A stretch of 64,000 nt of DNA from Trametes villosa (Eukaryota; Basidiomycota; Agaricomycetes; Polyporales; Polyporaceae): assembly GCA_002964805.2 (NCBI GenBank), contig PUDQ02000010.1, forward strand, positions 1,736,001-1,800,000, written 5' to 3'. Made by a program: the position numbers and the translations under genes. The notes under the pieces are model-generated. The model saw only the letters and a list, made by a program, of their open reading frames with translations. It had not been told where the DNA came from and ran no database searches. Below are positions 11,821 to 22,138 of the stretch, piece after piece (the first letter of the stretch is position 1; the number at the start of each line of letters is the position of its first letter).

Positions 11821-12181
11821 TGTTAGAGCCTGATGCTGCTGAGAGCGAAGGCTGGGGCTCAAGTTGACAGACAACAAACTGTAGTCCAAGTTGAGCTGCT
11901 GAGGAAAGCAGACAACAAGGACCGCAGGGAGGACGAGGCATGGTTCAAGTATTCGACAACAAAAGCATCAAGCAAGCAAACTAAGGAGGAAACAAAATAA
12001 GCACAATGAAGCTTTCGGTAGAACCCAGAAGGTTGGGAGTTCAATTCCAGCTCGTGCCAGCGCATTTGTGAGTGCCCGAGCCTAAGAATTCCATAAAAGG
12101 AAGGAGGCACCGCGCGCAAGCGCTGTGTAGAGTTTGAAGTCAAACGGACGCCAAGAACGCAAAGAATCACCACATTCAACA
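11821..12181 (-). repeat. 5' LTR of the copia element
   Basis: The plus strand runs from TGTTAGAGCC to TTCAACA. It is 361 bp and collinear with 5872-6257 apart from the small duplication in the latter and scattered substitutions. The bases after it (TCTAT) do not repeat those before the other LTR. Confidence 0.9.
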
Positions 12182-13075
12182 TCTATGCACTTGGAGTCAT
12201 TTTTGGCCTAGAGGGCTGCCTTACCCTCAACTTTGATAGCAGGTTCTTGACTCCAGTCAAGTTTGCTGAAAGCGAGCCAAAGGGCAACTTGAGCAAGGTT
12301 GTGGTATCCTGCAGCCTCATCAAGAAAATGTGGTTCAATACTGGGAACACGGTGTGGGTGCAGATAAACACAGGTGTGTTGTGTATTGTTGTGAACTGAA
12401 TGGGGTGCAGCTTCACTGAATACAACGGGAGATTGAACAAGAGCAAGCTTGGTTGCTTTGTAACCGTGCAGGTGAGCTGAGGTAGTTACCGGGACACGTC
12501 ATGTGGCCTGGAGCGTGTTACAATAGATTTTGTATTCGGCCTATGACAATAATTCTCCCCCCTCCCCCGCACTCCTGCCGAAAGTGGGCAGCGGGCAGCG
12601 GCACAACCTCAGGGCTGATTCACGCATGCTGAGGTTTGTTAGAAAGCCCTGTATTAGGACTTTCTGGGAAATGCATACGCACGCAAGAGCAACGCAAAAC
12701 GGTCGAGCTATTACCCAGATCACGTCAGCCCGAAGGGCATATTCCATCACTTCATAGAGTAGTAATTACTCACCTGATTGTCTTCGCGTTTGCAGCATCT
12801 TGTAGGCCCTATCGGCAGGCATAACCCTAGGCCGAGGTTACAATTTTTTAGATTTGTATATGGCGATAAGAACGAGAGCATTATACAGGAGCCGCGTCAG
12901 AGGTTGCAGCGGTTGCAACATTGCAGGATCAGGGTGCATGTTCAGTCTGCAGCTTTTGTGTCTTGACCTGAGGGTGATACATGCAAAGTTGCATCAACGT
13001 GCATCATACTGGGGTTAGACTTGGTCGACAGCTGTGCTACACAAGCAAAGGCCATTCCCGATCATCCCTGCTAAG
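12182..13075. other. Unassigned region with a short plus-strand coding-like stretch
   Basis: On the plus strand about 12190-12400 is open and reads like ordinary protein (for example LIKKMWFNTGNTVWVQINTG), but I recognise no domain and it ends at a TGA soon after. From about 12,470 to 13,075 I see only non-conserved short ORFs and no RNA gene. It may be a fragment of the same unknown element as the broken genes downstream. Confidence 0.3.
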
Positions 13076-14250
13076 CTACTTACCCTTCTTTGAACCGGTC
13101 TTCCCCACCTTTCCCCACTTCTTCTCCGAGGCCTTTGCCTTCCTCTCAATGTGTTGATACTTGCACAGCAGGTGTTCAAACATGATAGGGTCGAACATCA
13201 TCTCCTCCAACTCCTTATGGGTGAACGCACGGTAGAGGGTGTTGTAGAGCGAGCCGACTGCGGAGACGACCTCTTCGAGCGTTGCAGGGGACTGAACAAG
13301 GCCGAGCTGCTGCAGACAAGCAACTGCACCTCGGTAGGCATCGTCACTTTGTTGGTGTAGACAAGATCGGAGGTGATGAGGGATGCTATGAGGGTGCCAA
13401 CACCAGGGAGTTTGTGGAAGAAGTCGTACGCCTTAGAATAGGTCACGTGCTCTGCGCCATTCAGAAGGGTTGCCCAATCCGCCTCAGCTCGGAAGTACTG
13501 CTCCACGGCCTCCAGGGATGGGTTGCGTGCGCTACCATACGCATTGAAATTGAAAATGTACTTGAGAAGCTCCCGATCCTGAAGGCCTGTGGCAGCTCCA
13601 ACAGCAGCGATGGCGAACTTGAAGTGGTCGTAGTCCGGGAAAACAAGATTGGCGAGGTCGGTGGTGTTCTGGGCCCATTGCGAGCGGTAGGAGAGCGCAC
13701 ACCAGCAAATGTGACTAGCAAGAACACCTGGGCCGTATGTGGTTTGGCAATCGAGGAACACCCCGTACGAAGATGCCTGCTCCACCTGTGGTGCGCACTG
13801 ACGGAAGGGAAGGAAAGAAGTCCAGATCTTCTTTGACAACGGCTTACCAGGCGTGGTATGTGCGAGGATGAGCACTGCTGAAGGCGGTGGCGCTTCATGC
13901 ACTTGTTGGGCAGATTGACGTCGAGCCATGTCCACGCTGCGCTGACTGCACCCATAACCTCGGCACATGATATGGCAACCTGCAAGGTGTGGAGGTCGAC
14001 AAGCATGGTCTGGCTAGGGATGGGCCTGCCAGGTGTTGGGAATGCAGGCAACAGAGTCTTCAGAGAAGTCGACATTCTTCTTGCTGACACCATCAACCAT
14101 CTTAATGAGCGCCCGGTGTGCGTCGACATCACTTTGTTTGAGTGGTTTGAGCGCCATCCCCCGCATCTTCATTGCAGCGGCAGTGACATCGCGCAGGTGG
14201 GCCTGCAGCTTGGACTTGCTGAGGCTCTTGAATGAGCTGTTGTAAGCTAC
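13076..14250 (-). pseudogene. Broken gene with a helix-hairpin-helix-like LPGVG motif
   Basis: Read on the minus strand, coding-like sequence begins after a TGTAG acceptor near 14,250 (SFKSLSKSKLQAHLRDV). It changes frame near 14,010 (LVDLHTLQVAISCAEVMGAV), returns to the first frame by about 13,860 and stays open through 13,340. A further frame shift near 13,320 leads to a lysine-rich C-terminus (FEHLLCKYQHIERK...) ending at the TAG at 13078-13076. The best landmark is AYDFFHKLPGVGTLIASLI: LPGVG inside an alpha-helical context is typical of helix-hairpin-helix DNA-binding motifs. Two or more frame changes without obvious introns suggest decay. It may be the C-terminal half of the dioxygenase-like gene upstream or a separate partner. 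I could not assign a family. Confidence 0.5.
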
Positions 14251-14294
14251 ACAAAGTTAGATTACACAAATAGCACATTTATAAGTCTTGGCTT

Positions 14295-15190
14295 ATGGCG
14301 TGGGGGTGTTTCAGTACGTTTGAGCCAGAGGAAGATGATGAAGAAGACACCAACAAGGAAAGCAATAACACTAACAAACCAGACAGCCCAGCCAGGAACC
14401 TGTGCTGTAGGTTTGGAGTATTGTTTTGTATCACAGTACTAACCTATGTTTTGTTAGGTGAGTCAAGCTCTGGAGTAAAGTCAGAGTGAAAGAGACTGCT
14501 GGTAACTAGTGTTGATGTATTGACAGGTTCTTTATATGTCTCAGACTATGTAACAGTGCTTGTAGGAACAATTCACAAAGGCCATGTGCAAACCATGCAG
14601 CATCTTCGGCTGCAGGATCCATACCAGCTCATAGGTACAAGCTCGCCAACATCTGATCCTGAAACATCTCAGTCTCCTGAGGAAGAACCTAAGGGCAATG
14701 TGAGAGACTTGCCCACACTTAAGCGTCCCAGGTTGTCACCGACACCCGGGTTGGAGACGTCTGGTGATAAAGGTGGCAACAATGCTGAAGGTTTGCTATT
14801 CTTTCTACCAGTGATATTGCAGCTGACACTCACTCCACAGATGCAGACTCACACTCAGTACCGATAATGAATCTCATGGTTCAGTCTATCAGCCTGAACT
14901 ACCACGCAAGGCAATGGCAAAGCCCTTTCTCTCTTCGGGGGCAGAGTATACACACTACTAGACTAGGAGTAAAACACTTATGGCCCAGGACTCAACTGAA
15001 GGTGTGCAGTATAATGATTGCATATTCTTCACTATCTGACATTACTACTTGTGAAGGGGCAGTGGAAGGATGGAGACTGAGGTGCTGGAGGTTCCTAGTG
15101 AATCAGAGGATACAATGGATGGCAAGTGCTGTAGCAGGTACTAAAGCAGTTCTATCATCTGATCGTGTTTCACAGTGGATGGTACGTGTA
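14295..15190 (+). pseudogene. Coding-like plus-strand fragment, acidic and NLS-like
   Basis: Between the two minus-strand broken genes the plus strand shows an acidic stretch near 14,325 (EPEEDDEEDTNKESNN). A Ser/Pro-rich segment follows with a basic NLS-like cluster near 14,720 (LKRPRLSPTPGLE), and then coding-like pieces in shifted frames. Plausible short introns separate some pieces (for example 14790-14841, ending CCACAG). No domain is recognisable. It could be the disordered N-terminus of a nuclear protein from the same element, opposite in orientation to its neighbours, or a nested insertion. Frame shifts make an intact gene unlikely. Confidence 0.35.
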
Positions 15191-16842
15191 TGGACTTCAG
15201 GAAGGAAAACCTGGACCTTCTCACAGGACTTGGTCCAGCATGCCTGCGCTTCCATGCGTGCAGTTGAGTCTTGCTGTCCAGGAACGAGATCCCCGGGGTC
15301 CGAAGTTCATCATCAGAATTGGGCACCTGATATGTGATAGCACTTAGAAGGGTGTTCACATTCAACCTGATGTTCATCGAAGGTGGGAGCTGCTTGAGCA
15401 AGTCAAAGGCTAGCTGTGCAATGCCCCATCCAGCATAGTTGACCAAGGCCTTCTCGGTTGTAAGCAAAATACCATTGGTCAGCATTGTTGCTGCATTGCT
15501 GTTCTGCACCATGGCGTCCAGCCTAATTAGTGAGTGATTAATATGAACATACGTTGCACTCACCGAGGGTCGGTGAACCTTGTTCATATCCAACATTTTG
15601 GGACCAGCATGACCAAATGCGAACTTGCCTGAAGCATCAAACTGGATGTGCGGAGAGTACACAACAACAACAACGCGGTACGATGCCAGGTGAGGCAGGG
15701 TTCCAGGAAGTGTTGTAGGTGGAAAGCTGCCATGACGGTGTCACCCAGAAAGCCAACCACACAGGTTCCAGCAAGACAAATGCACATGCCAAAGGTCAGG
15801 ATGAAGAAGTACCCAGGCTGATCCCCGCTATATAGATCACTGCAGCATGTGAGGTTTGTGTAGGCAGCAAGGGTGTCTCCCCTGTCAATGTGGACACCAC
15901 CAAAGTTCCCCTGAGCTTCATGGAAGCTGGCAACTACAACGTAATGAGATTATTACCAGAATACAGATATGTTTACACTAATGTGCTTTGGTAACATTGC
16001 TTGTCTGCGCAGGCAACAGGTTTAGCTGCATTGTTCTGTAATAGTGGTTATTCTCATCACTAGTAGAGGGAAATTGAGAGACTCGTGACACTTGTGAAGG
16101 ATCTCCTCCTGATCAGGCATGGCAAGCTCAATCAAGGTGACAGCATGGTGTGTGGTAGGCTACACATATATAAGCAAGATCATACACATACTGTAGCACT
16201 GGGTGTACTTGGATCAAGTCCTTATACAGCTGTTGGTGAAGTATAAGCTGGTTGTTGACAATCTTCACCCTGTGGTAGTCCCACTACACTGCTGGGCCAT
16301 CTGGAGAGCAAGGGGCAGGGGGAAGCAATGAGCACTGCTTTTGAGGGGCTGGCTGTTGGCCCACTGAAAAGCAATGCCACCTTTCCCAGGGAAGCGCTCC
16401 TCAGCAAGGCCCAGAACATGGTTGCACACACCGATGACTGCAGCAATCTGGTCGGGTGTGAAGCATGAAAGTAGGCTAGCTGTCAACACGGGCAAGCACC
16501 ATAAAGTACTCACATGGGCATGCACCACAGTGCCATATAATCATCCTCCTAGAGAGATCACTGTAGATTGCAGGAGAAAAGGCAGTCACCTGCCTCAAGG
16601 GCGAGAAGATGTACCAGCATCCTTTCACACCCTGACCAGTGCCGTCCGGGTGCTGCACACTCTCTAACCACTTCATCTGCTTTTGGTAAATGGACACCGG
16701 TCAAAGTGTGCAGAGCCATGTAGATCTTCTTCAGGCAAGGACCCCAGCGAGGTGCCTTCTTGTTGGGGAGAAGGTGTGCGCGATTGGTGAGCTCAACCAT
16801 GACAGCATCTGTGGAAGATTTGGACAACCATGAATTACACAA
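15100..16842 (-). pseudogene. Broken TET/JBP-like 2-oxoglutarate/Fe(II) dioxygenase
   Basis: On the minus strand several exons can be followed. One around 16,800-16,560 includes WYIFSPLRQVTAFSPAIYSD. One around 16,465-16,330 reads CFTPDQIAAVIGVCNHVLGL. One around 16,280-16,195 ends DLIQVHPVLQ before a GTATGT...TGTAG intron, and the next reads THHAVTLIELAMPDQEEI. The core exon (about 15,935-15,740) carries GGVHIDRGDT, an HxD iron motif with His at 15892-15890 and Asp at 15886-15884, and then SDLYSGDQPGYFFILTFGM. After a one-base frame loss near 15,740 comes HGSFPPTTLPG (candidate third iron-ligand His at 15734-15732). SYRVVVVVYSP follows, whose Arg could bind 2-oxoglutarate. The HxD...PGYF...HG.FPP spacing matches the fungal TET/JBP family, which in Agaricomycetes oxidises 5-methylcytosine and is often carried by transposons. 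The family assignment is by motif recall, not by search. The frameshift makes this copy non-functional. Confidence 0.55.
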
Positions 16843-17098
16843 TCAAGATGTAGGAGTATGTCCCAGGTAGCAAGCTCCTAAGAAGCGTGGATGTCATAAT
16901 TGTTCAACCCTTGATCTTCGAAGATATTCAGATTAAATACATGAATAAAGGCAAGCATAACATACTGTGGTGGGAGCAGCCAATATGAGTAAATTCTTTC
17001 TCTTGTTGCAACTATATATAACTTCCCCTTAGTTGGGCATCCTTGGGCTTTACTCTGCTCAGTCTGAGGACGGAATGATGACATTGATGCTGTGCAGC

Positions 17099-17192
17099 AG
17101 AGGCCTGGGGTCACATTTTGATCCCAGACCTCTGCCCCTTGGCACACACCCCGGATTTCCGGTGAGCCAGTCACATGTGACTGGCCCACCGG
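17099..17192. repeat. Two consecutive hairpins beside the terminal module
   Basis: The first hairpin pairs 17099-17113 with 17119-17133 (AGAGGCCTGGGGTCA against its near-complement, 13 of 15 paired). The second is a 34-nt palindrome at 17159-17192 centred on CACATGTG (16 of 17 pairs). The second lies 7 bp before a terminal module. Paired subterminal hairpins are common near transposon ends, but I cannot assign a class. Confidence 0.65.
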
Positions 17193-17198
17193 TAACTT

Positions 17199-17287
17199 GG
17201 GGGTAGAGGGCCAATACTGGCATGTTTGTTTGATGAGGTTTCGCAAAGAATTTAATTCATATATCAACACCTGTAAGTATGCTAAAC
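17199..17287 (-). repeat. Isolated end fragment of the repeat family
   Basis: Read in reverse this 80-90 bp piece holds only the last part of the repeat: 'gttgatatatga', the 'aaacctcatcaa' segment and the terminal module (17206-17225). It directly abuts the full-length copy C. It is thus a truncated sixth copy, or a tandem terminal duplication produced by the event that created the C arm. Confidence 0.7.
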
Positions 17288-20200
17288 TTGGGGGGAGAGG
17301 GCCAATACTGGCATGTCCGATTGATGAGGTTTTGCAGAGAATTGTGATTATGTATCAATACCTTTGATTACGCTGAATAGCTAACAAAGAGCACTCACTG
17401 TGTGGCTTCAATGAAGGGGCTTGATGTACCTCCCTATGTCAAGATTCAAAATTAACTGACGACACCATGATGATTTTCACCTGCCTACACTTTGTATGTA
17501 GTAAGGTCAAAAGCTATTTGGTAAAAAGTACTAGGAGTGCTCAATATCTTTCATATAGGGCAAGCAATGTACACAGGACACTGCCCTGATTAGGTGAGTA
17601 TACATGACACTGTGCAGCGACTGTTTTATCAGAGAATGGCTCCTACACAAATGCTAGTAATTTATTTGATTTCCTGTATCTGATTGAAGAAGTATTTCAG
17701 CCCTGCTTACTGATGAATGAACACTGTGATAACAATCATATCTCCATATATCATGATGTTCACCATTGGATTGAGTTGATGTCAGAGCAATTTGTGTGGG
17801 GGTAATGATTGAGGCTCTTTGTGATAATTTGACCTAATTTTGACTTACCTTTTTTCCAAGCTATCCTGCTTGCACCTATAAACCATAGAAGGCTTATCAG
17901 TAGAAACAGCCTGACAAGATAGAAAGTTGCCCAATGGAGCAAACAATGAAGACTGTAGAATACATCAGGTGCATTAAGTGAGATCAGCAGATGTAGATCT
18001 GAGCAATTGACAATCCGCTATTAGGTTAACTGTCTCTACTGTTTGCAGTAGCATAGTGATTGACTACTTCAATGGAGAGGCATTTTCACATATATTTTAT
18101 CTACAGCCACACTCAATCAGCAAATTAGCAAGGGTTGAATATATGGGCTTAAACATGTTTGAAGTATGTAGTGCTCACTGTGGGATGATATCAGGAAACT
18201 GAATCCAACAGTATATGGGCTTGTGCATAAAGTACTATAATATAAGTCAGAGAAGCAGGATGTGGCTGAACTGTGGCACTAATGGGGGAATTGCAGCACT
18301 GTTGGAGACTGCTGTAGTGGGTATTACTTACAACTTACTCTTTTTGATAGTGTGATTCTACTCATAGACAGTTTACTGCTTACACTTGTTTTATTTTATT
18401 TGGGGGTAGAGGACCAATACTGGCATGTCTGATTGAGTTCCTCCTTTCCTCTTGATATGATACAATCACGGGGATGTACCACCTCAGCATTGGTTTCCCT
18501 AGCACACCACAGGTAGGGTGTCATTGACCAAGCCATGGTATCATGCTGAAAACCCCGAACAAACTGATTATACTGTACACTGCTGCCATTTTGAACACAA
18601 TTTGTGTGTTTATGCAACCTGTGATCACCCTTACAGCAGATGGGATATCCCATTAGATTGGGATTGAAAAGCTGAATCCAATGGTATATAATACTTGGGG
18701 GGTTTGTGCACATTGCACTGAGGTATGAACCATAGAAGCTGAATGTGGCTGAATTGTGGCACTAATGGGCCTTTGTTGGCCTATTTATGAGTACTAGAGC
18801 AAGCAGTGCATTCCTATTTGTACACCTTTGGATTCTACTCACTGATAGCTTTCTGACAATATATGATACATACCATTTGGACTAGACAGTGGCCCAAAAT
18901 AAAAGGAGTTGTGTTGGGAGCCAAACATGTACAAAGCAAGTGGTACAACAACGCGGTTTCGCGTTGTCGTGCCTCCCGCTTTGTACTTGTTTGTTCTCAG
19001 CCACAGCTTCAATTATTGCCCCCTCCTCCAGTTCTTTTGACCACTGCTCCTCCAGCTCTGCTTCAAATGGCACATGTCATATACCCTTAGAAAGGTGCTC
19101 TTGAGCTCTACAATATGGGGGTATTAATGTGTATTTATGACTATCATGGTCTCTATAATACTTCATTAGAAGGTCATATGATTCACTTACTCAGCCTGTA
19201 TGGCAGTGTACAGTCAATCTGAATTGATAACTGGAATCCCATTTGACCCTGCTTATGTATGCAGTTTATATACTGGTGTAGTTGTACTACAAGCACCTCC
19301 TTGTCCCTTTAACCCATTATTCACTCAAGCAAAAAGCAGTCAATCACTGTTTAAACAGTAGTCTCCTCACTAAATGGGGTATAGCTTTGCTCCATAATAT
19401 GTTAGTGGTCAAGGGCTATCTGATGTGATTGTTCCTGTGGCTCTATACCCTCTGGTTTTTGCGCTAAAGCGGTTTTACTCCATTTGAAACAATGCTAGCA
19501 CCCAAAATCCTAGATTTTCTTACAAGTTGTTAGCCACAGCACATCCAGTTTTTGCTTAAACAACAAGTGTAGCATACCGTTAGAAAGGCATTTTTGAGGG
19601 CTATCTAATGGTGGCTTTCAGCTCTGACCTGATTCATCGCTGCTGCTGGTATCTGGCAAAATGACACTTATAAGCATCCAATGAGAGACAGTGGGCAATG
19701 CATAGCCCATACCTCCTTCAATTTGTATCCAAAATGCATGTGCTATATACCATCAGGAGGCTGGTTTCAAGCTCTAACTGATCAGGGTACATCCTCCCAG
19801 CATAAGCCTTAAGGCTGCATGGTTATGCACTATATAATATCTCATTGTTAAATGAGCAGCCAGAGAGGCATTGACTGCACTACTTGGTTTCAAAGACTTC
19901 AGTATATGTAAAGAGATAGTGTTAGATGTTGGTACAGTTACCAATCAAGCTGTTGTAGCAAGATCACACCTCAGTGTATTGTGACTGAAGTATCATAATC
20001 TCAGTATGGAATGATATTATGTCACAATTACTGCTGTACACCTGATATGTGATCAATGTGTATACCCCTTATGAAAGCATTGGTGTCATACTTTGTGGCT
20101 TCAAACAGTGGTTGGCCATGCTGTGCCACCTAGGGTTACACAGGCGCCCATCATAGAGCATTAGAGCGAGGCTAGCAAGCAGTCAGGGTGGCTGTGTGCA

Positions 20201-20408
20201 TGATCTAGTCTCTAACCCTAGATTTTCTAATGGACTGTGACCCTAACCCCAAGTTTGTATGTGGAAGTTCTATAGGGCGCTTGTTTCAAATCTAAGGTTG
20301 GATTAGCTGAGTCTCAAAATATTTTTCCCACGGGGTCGACTTTCCGTGACGCGAGTTGGCGGGAAGCTCACCCCATAAGAAACGATTTCTTTGTTCCTCA
20401 TCAATCCT
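17288..20408 (-). repeat. Repeat-family copy C: right arm of the 3.1-kb inverted repeat
   Basis: This is the exact counterpart of copy B in reverse orientation, with the terminal module at 17297-17316 and the outer end CCTCATCAAT at about 20,408. It differs from B mainly in the outermost 75 bp (20325-20402), where C retains CpG sites that B has lost. The near-identity of two CpG-depleted arms means the duplication/inversion, or later gene conversion, happened after most CpGs had already been eroded. It ends where copy D begins. Confidence 0.85.
18929..18986. repeat. 58-bp palindrome in copy C
   Basis: This is the reverse-complement twin of 3908-3965, with the same eroded arm (now on the left). 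The shared erosion shows that the damage predates the B/C duplication. Confidence 0.8.
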
Positions 20409-20514
20409 AATAGCTAACATGAAGCATTGCACTGTGTGGCCGTGGCAAAGGTTCCTCCATGTGTCAAGATTTCAGATTTACTGGCAACACAATGTTGACT
20501 GAAATCTGCCTATG

Positions 20515-20797
20515 TAAGGAGTGCGCAATATAGTGCACTCTTTGTACGTTACGTTATCCATGACCATTTGTGCATCTGTTCAGTGTAGAAGTAGTTAGTG
20601 CACACTACGACCATGTATCTAGTCTATGTGAATGGCCCCGGGTATTTGGCCCCCTGGCGCCTGGTGGGGGTAAGTCCTTTGCACACCCCCACCATCCCTC
20701 ACAGAGTATGCCGAGCTACTACAAGCCCGGTCCAGTGCACCCGAGGGAACAGGGGCCGCAAATAGGCACCCCATCATGGGTTTTAACAGCCTACCCT
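20515..20797. other. GC-richer insertion inside copy D
   Basis: Relative to copies B and E, copy D is interrupted between the 'ctgcctatg' and 'cagcctaccctttgtatatag' segments by about 280 bp with runs such as GGCCCCCTGGCGCCTGG. A somewhat similar GGGCCCCCTGGCGACCGG string occurs near 1670 in the unassigned segment, so both may derive from one minor repeat. No ORF of note. Confidence 0.45.
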
Positions 20798-22080
20798 TTG
20801 TATATAGTCAGGCTGAAAGATATTTGCTTACCAGGACTAGAAGCGCTCAATATCTTACACATTGGGAAAAGCAATGTACATAGGAGATTGCCCCAATTGA
20901 GTAAATATACATGTCACTTTGCAGCAATTGTCTAATCAGAGGACAGCTCCAATAGAATTGTTGGCAATTGATTTGATCTTCCATATCAGATTGGAAATGT
21001 ATTTCATCCTTGCTTACTATTAATTAAACACCCTAGCATAGAAGGGCTGGCCTCACTGACTATATCTCCAGAGGTTTGAACACTAATACTGCTCTTCAAC
21101 TTTCTGGGTGATTGTGTGCTCTAGATATATCAGCTATGATGTTCACCATTGAGTTGTAATTGATTTTATGTCAGAGTTGCGGTTTGTGTACCAGTGATGA
21201 TTGAAGCTTTTTATGATCAATTGACCTACTTTCTTGCTCATTATGATGGCTTATTAATTCTTCAAGGTATCCTGCTAGCAGTTTTAGATCATAGAAAATT
21301 GATCAGTAGAACAGCCTAACAAAACTGGAAATATACCCCATGTAGCAAACAACTTAAGTTGTAAAAAACCAGATGCAGCCAGTAAGATCAGCAGTTATAT
21401 GCCTTAGTTATTGACAATCTGCTATTAGAGAGTTATTGCCTTGGTTTGCTATCTCTACCATTGGTAGTAGCATGTTCATTGACTACTTGAGTACAGGGGC
21501 ATTGTCATAGTTATTTCATCCACTGTAATCCTGAATCAGGATATCAACAAGGGTTTTGATTAGGAGGTGACCCAACACTACTGATGGTTTTAAGGCCTGT
21601 GACCAAGTGTGGGATATTCAGTGTTCACCATTGGATGGATTTTGGCTTTGTTTGTTCTCAGCCCCAGCTAACATTGATGTCCCTGCTTTCTTCTTGATTT
21701 AATACATGGAATAGAAAGTGACAACTCATAATTTATCTATTTAGCACACCTCAGAAGGTATGTCATTGACTGAGTGGTCTGAACCATTGTATCATACTGA
21801 GAGCTGTCTAAGCTTTTGAAAGGCTGAATCCAATGGTATATCATAATCTGGGGGTTTGTGCACATTATGCCAAGATATAAGCCCCAGAAGCGGAATGTGG
21901 CTGAATTGTGGCGCTAGTGGGGAATTGAAGTTCTAGCCATGACTGCTATAGTAATAATTGCATCACCATTTGTACACCATTGGATTCTACTCACTTATAG
22001 CTTTCTGATGACATATAATACATGATAATTGAACTATCCAGCAGCCCAAAATGAAAGCATTTGTGTTGGGAGCCAAACAC

Positions 22081-22138
22081 GTACAAAGCGGGAGGCACGC
22101 CGACGCGAATCCGCGTTGTCGTGCCTCCCGCTTTGTAC
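22081..22138. repeat. 58-bp CpG-dense palindrome, best-preserved copy
   Basis: It runs from GTACAAAGCGGGAGGCACG to its complement CGTGCCTCCCGCTTTGTAC. The 27-nt arms match at 25 of 27 positions around an AATC loop. About ten CG dinucleotides fall within 58 bp, whereas the surrounding kilobases are nearly CpG-free. The equivalent site in copy E is deleted. Confidence 0.9.

Larger units (their letters stand above)
5872..12181 (-). mobile_element. Decayed Ty1/copia LTR retrotransposon, interrupted
   Basis: Reading on the minus strand the order is 5' LTR (12181-11821), primer site, gag, protease, integrase, reverse transcriptase/RNase H, polypurine tract and 3' LTR (6257-5872). Integrase before reverse transcriptase defines Ty1/copia (Pseudoviridae-type) rather than Ty3/gypsy. 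It cannot be autonomous. gag has an in-frame TGA, the first part of integrase has been replaced by about 1.3 kb of foreign DNA (9058-10370), and integrase and RT are in different frames. The LTR flanks lack a matching 5-bp target duplication, which suggests recombination or rearrangement after insertion. Its coding DNA is GC- and CpG-rich, unlike the repeats around it, so it probably arrived later than the deamination that eroded them. Confidence 0.92.

Noticed and set aside
12020..12060. tRNA-like T-arm sequence (AGTTCAATTCC) in the copia LTR
   Set aside because: The stem around the loop does not pair properly and no acceptor, D or anticodon arm is present in register, so not a tRNA gene.
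17090..17240. Possible Helitron 3' end (hairpin near a terminus)
   Set aside because: No CTRR end follows the hairpin at the right distance and no Rep/helicase coding is seen.
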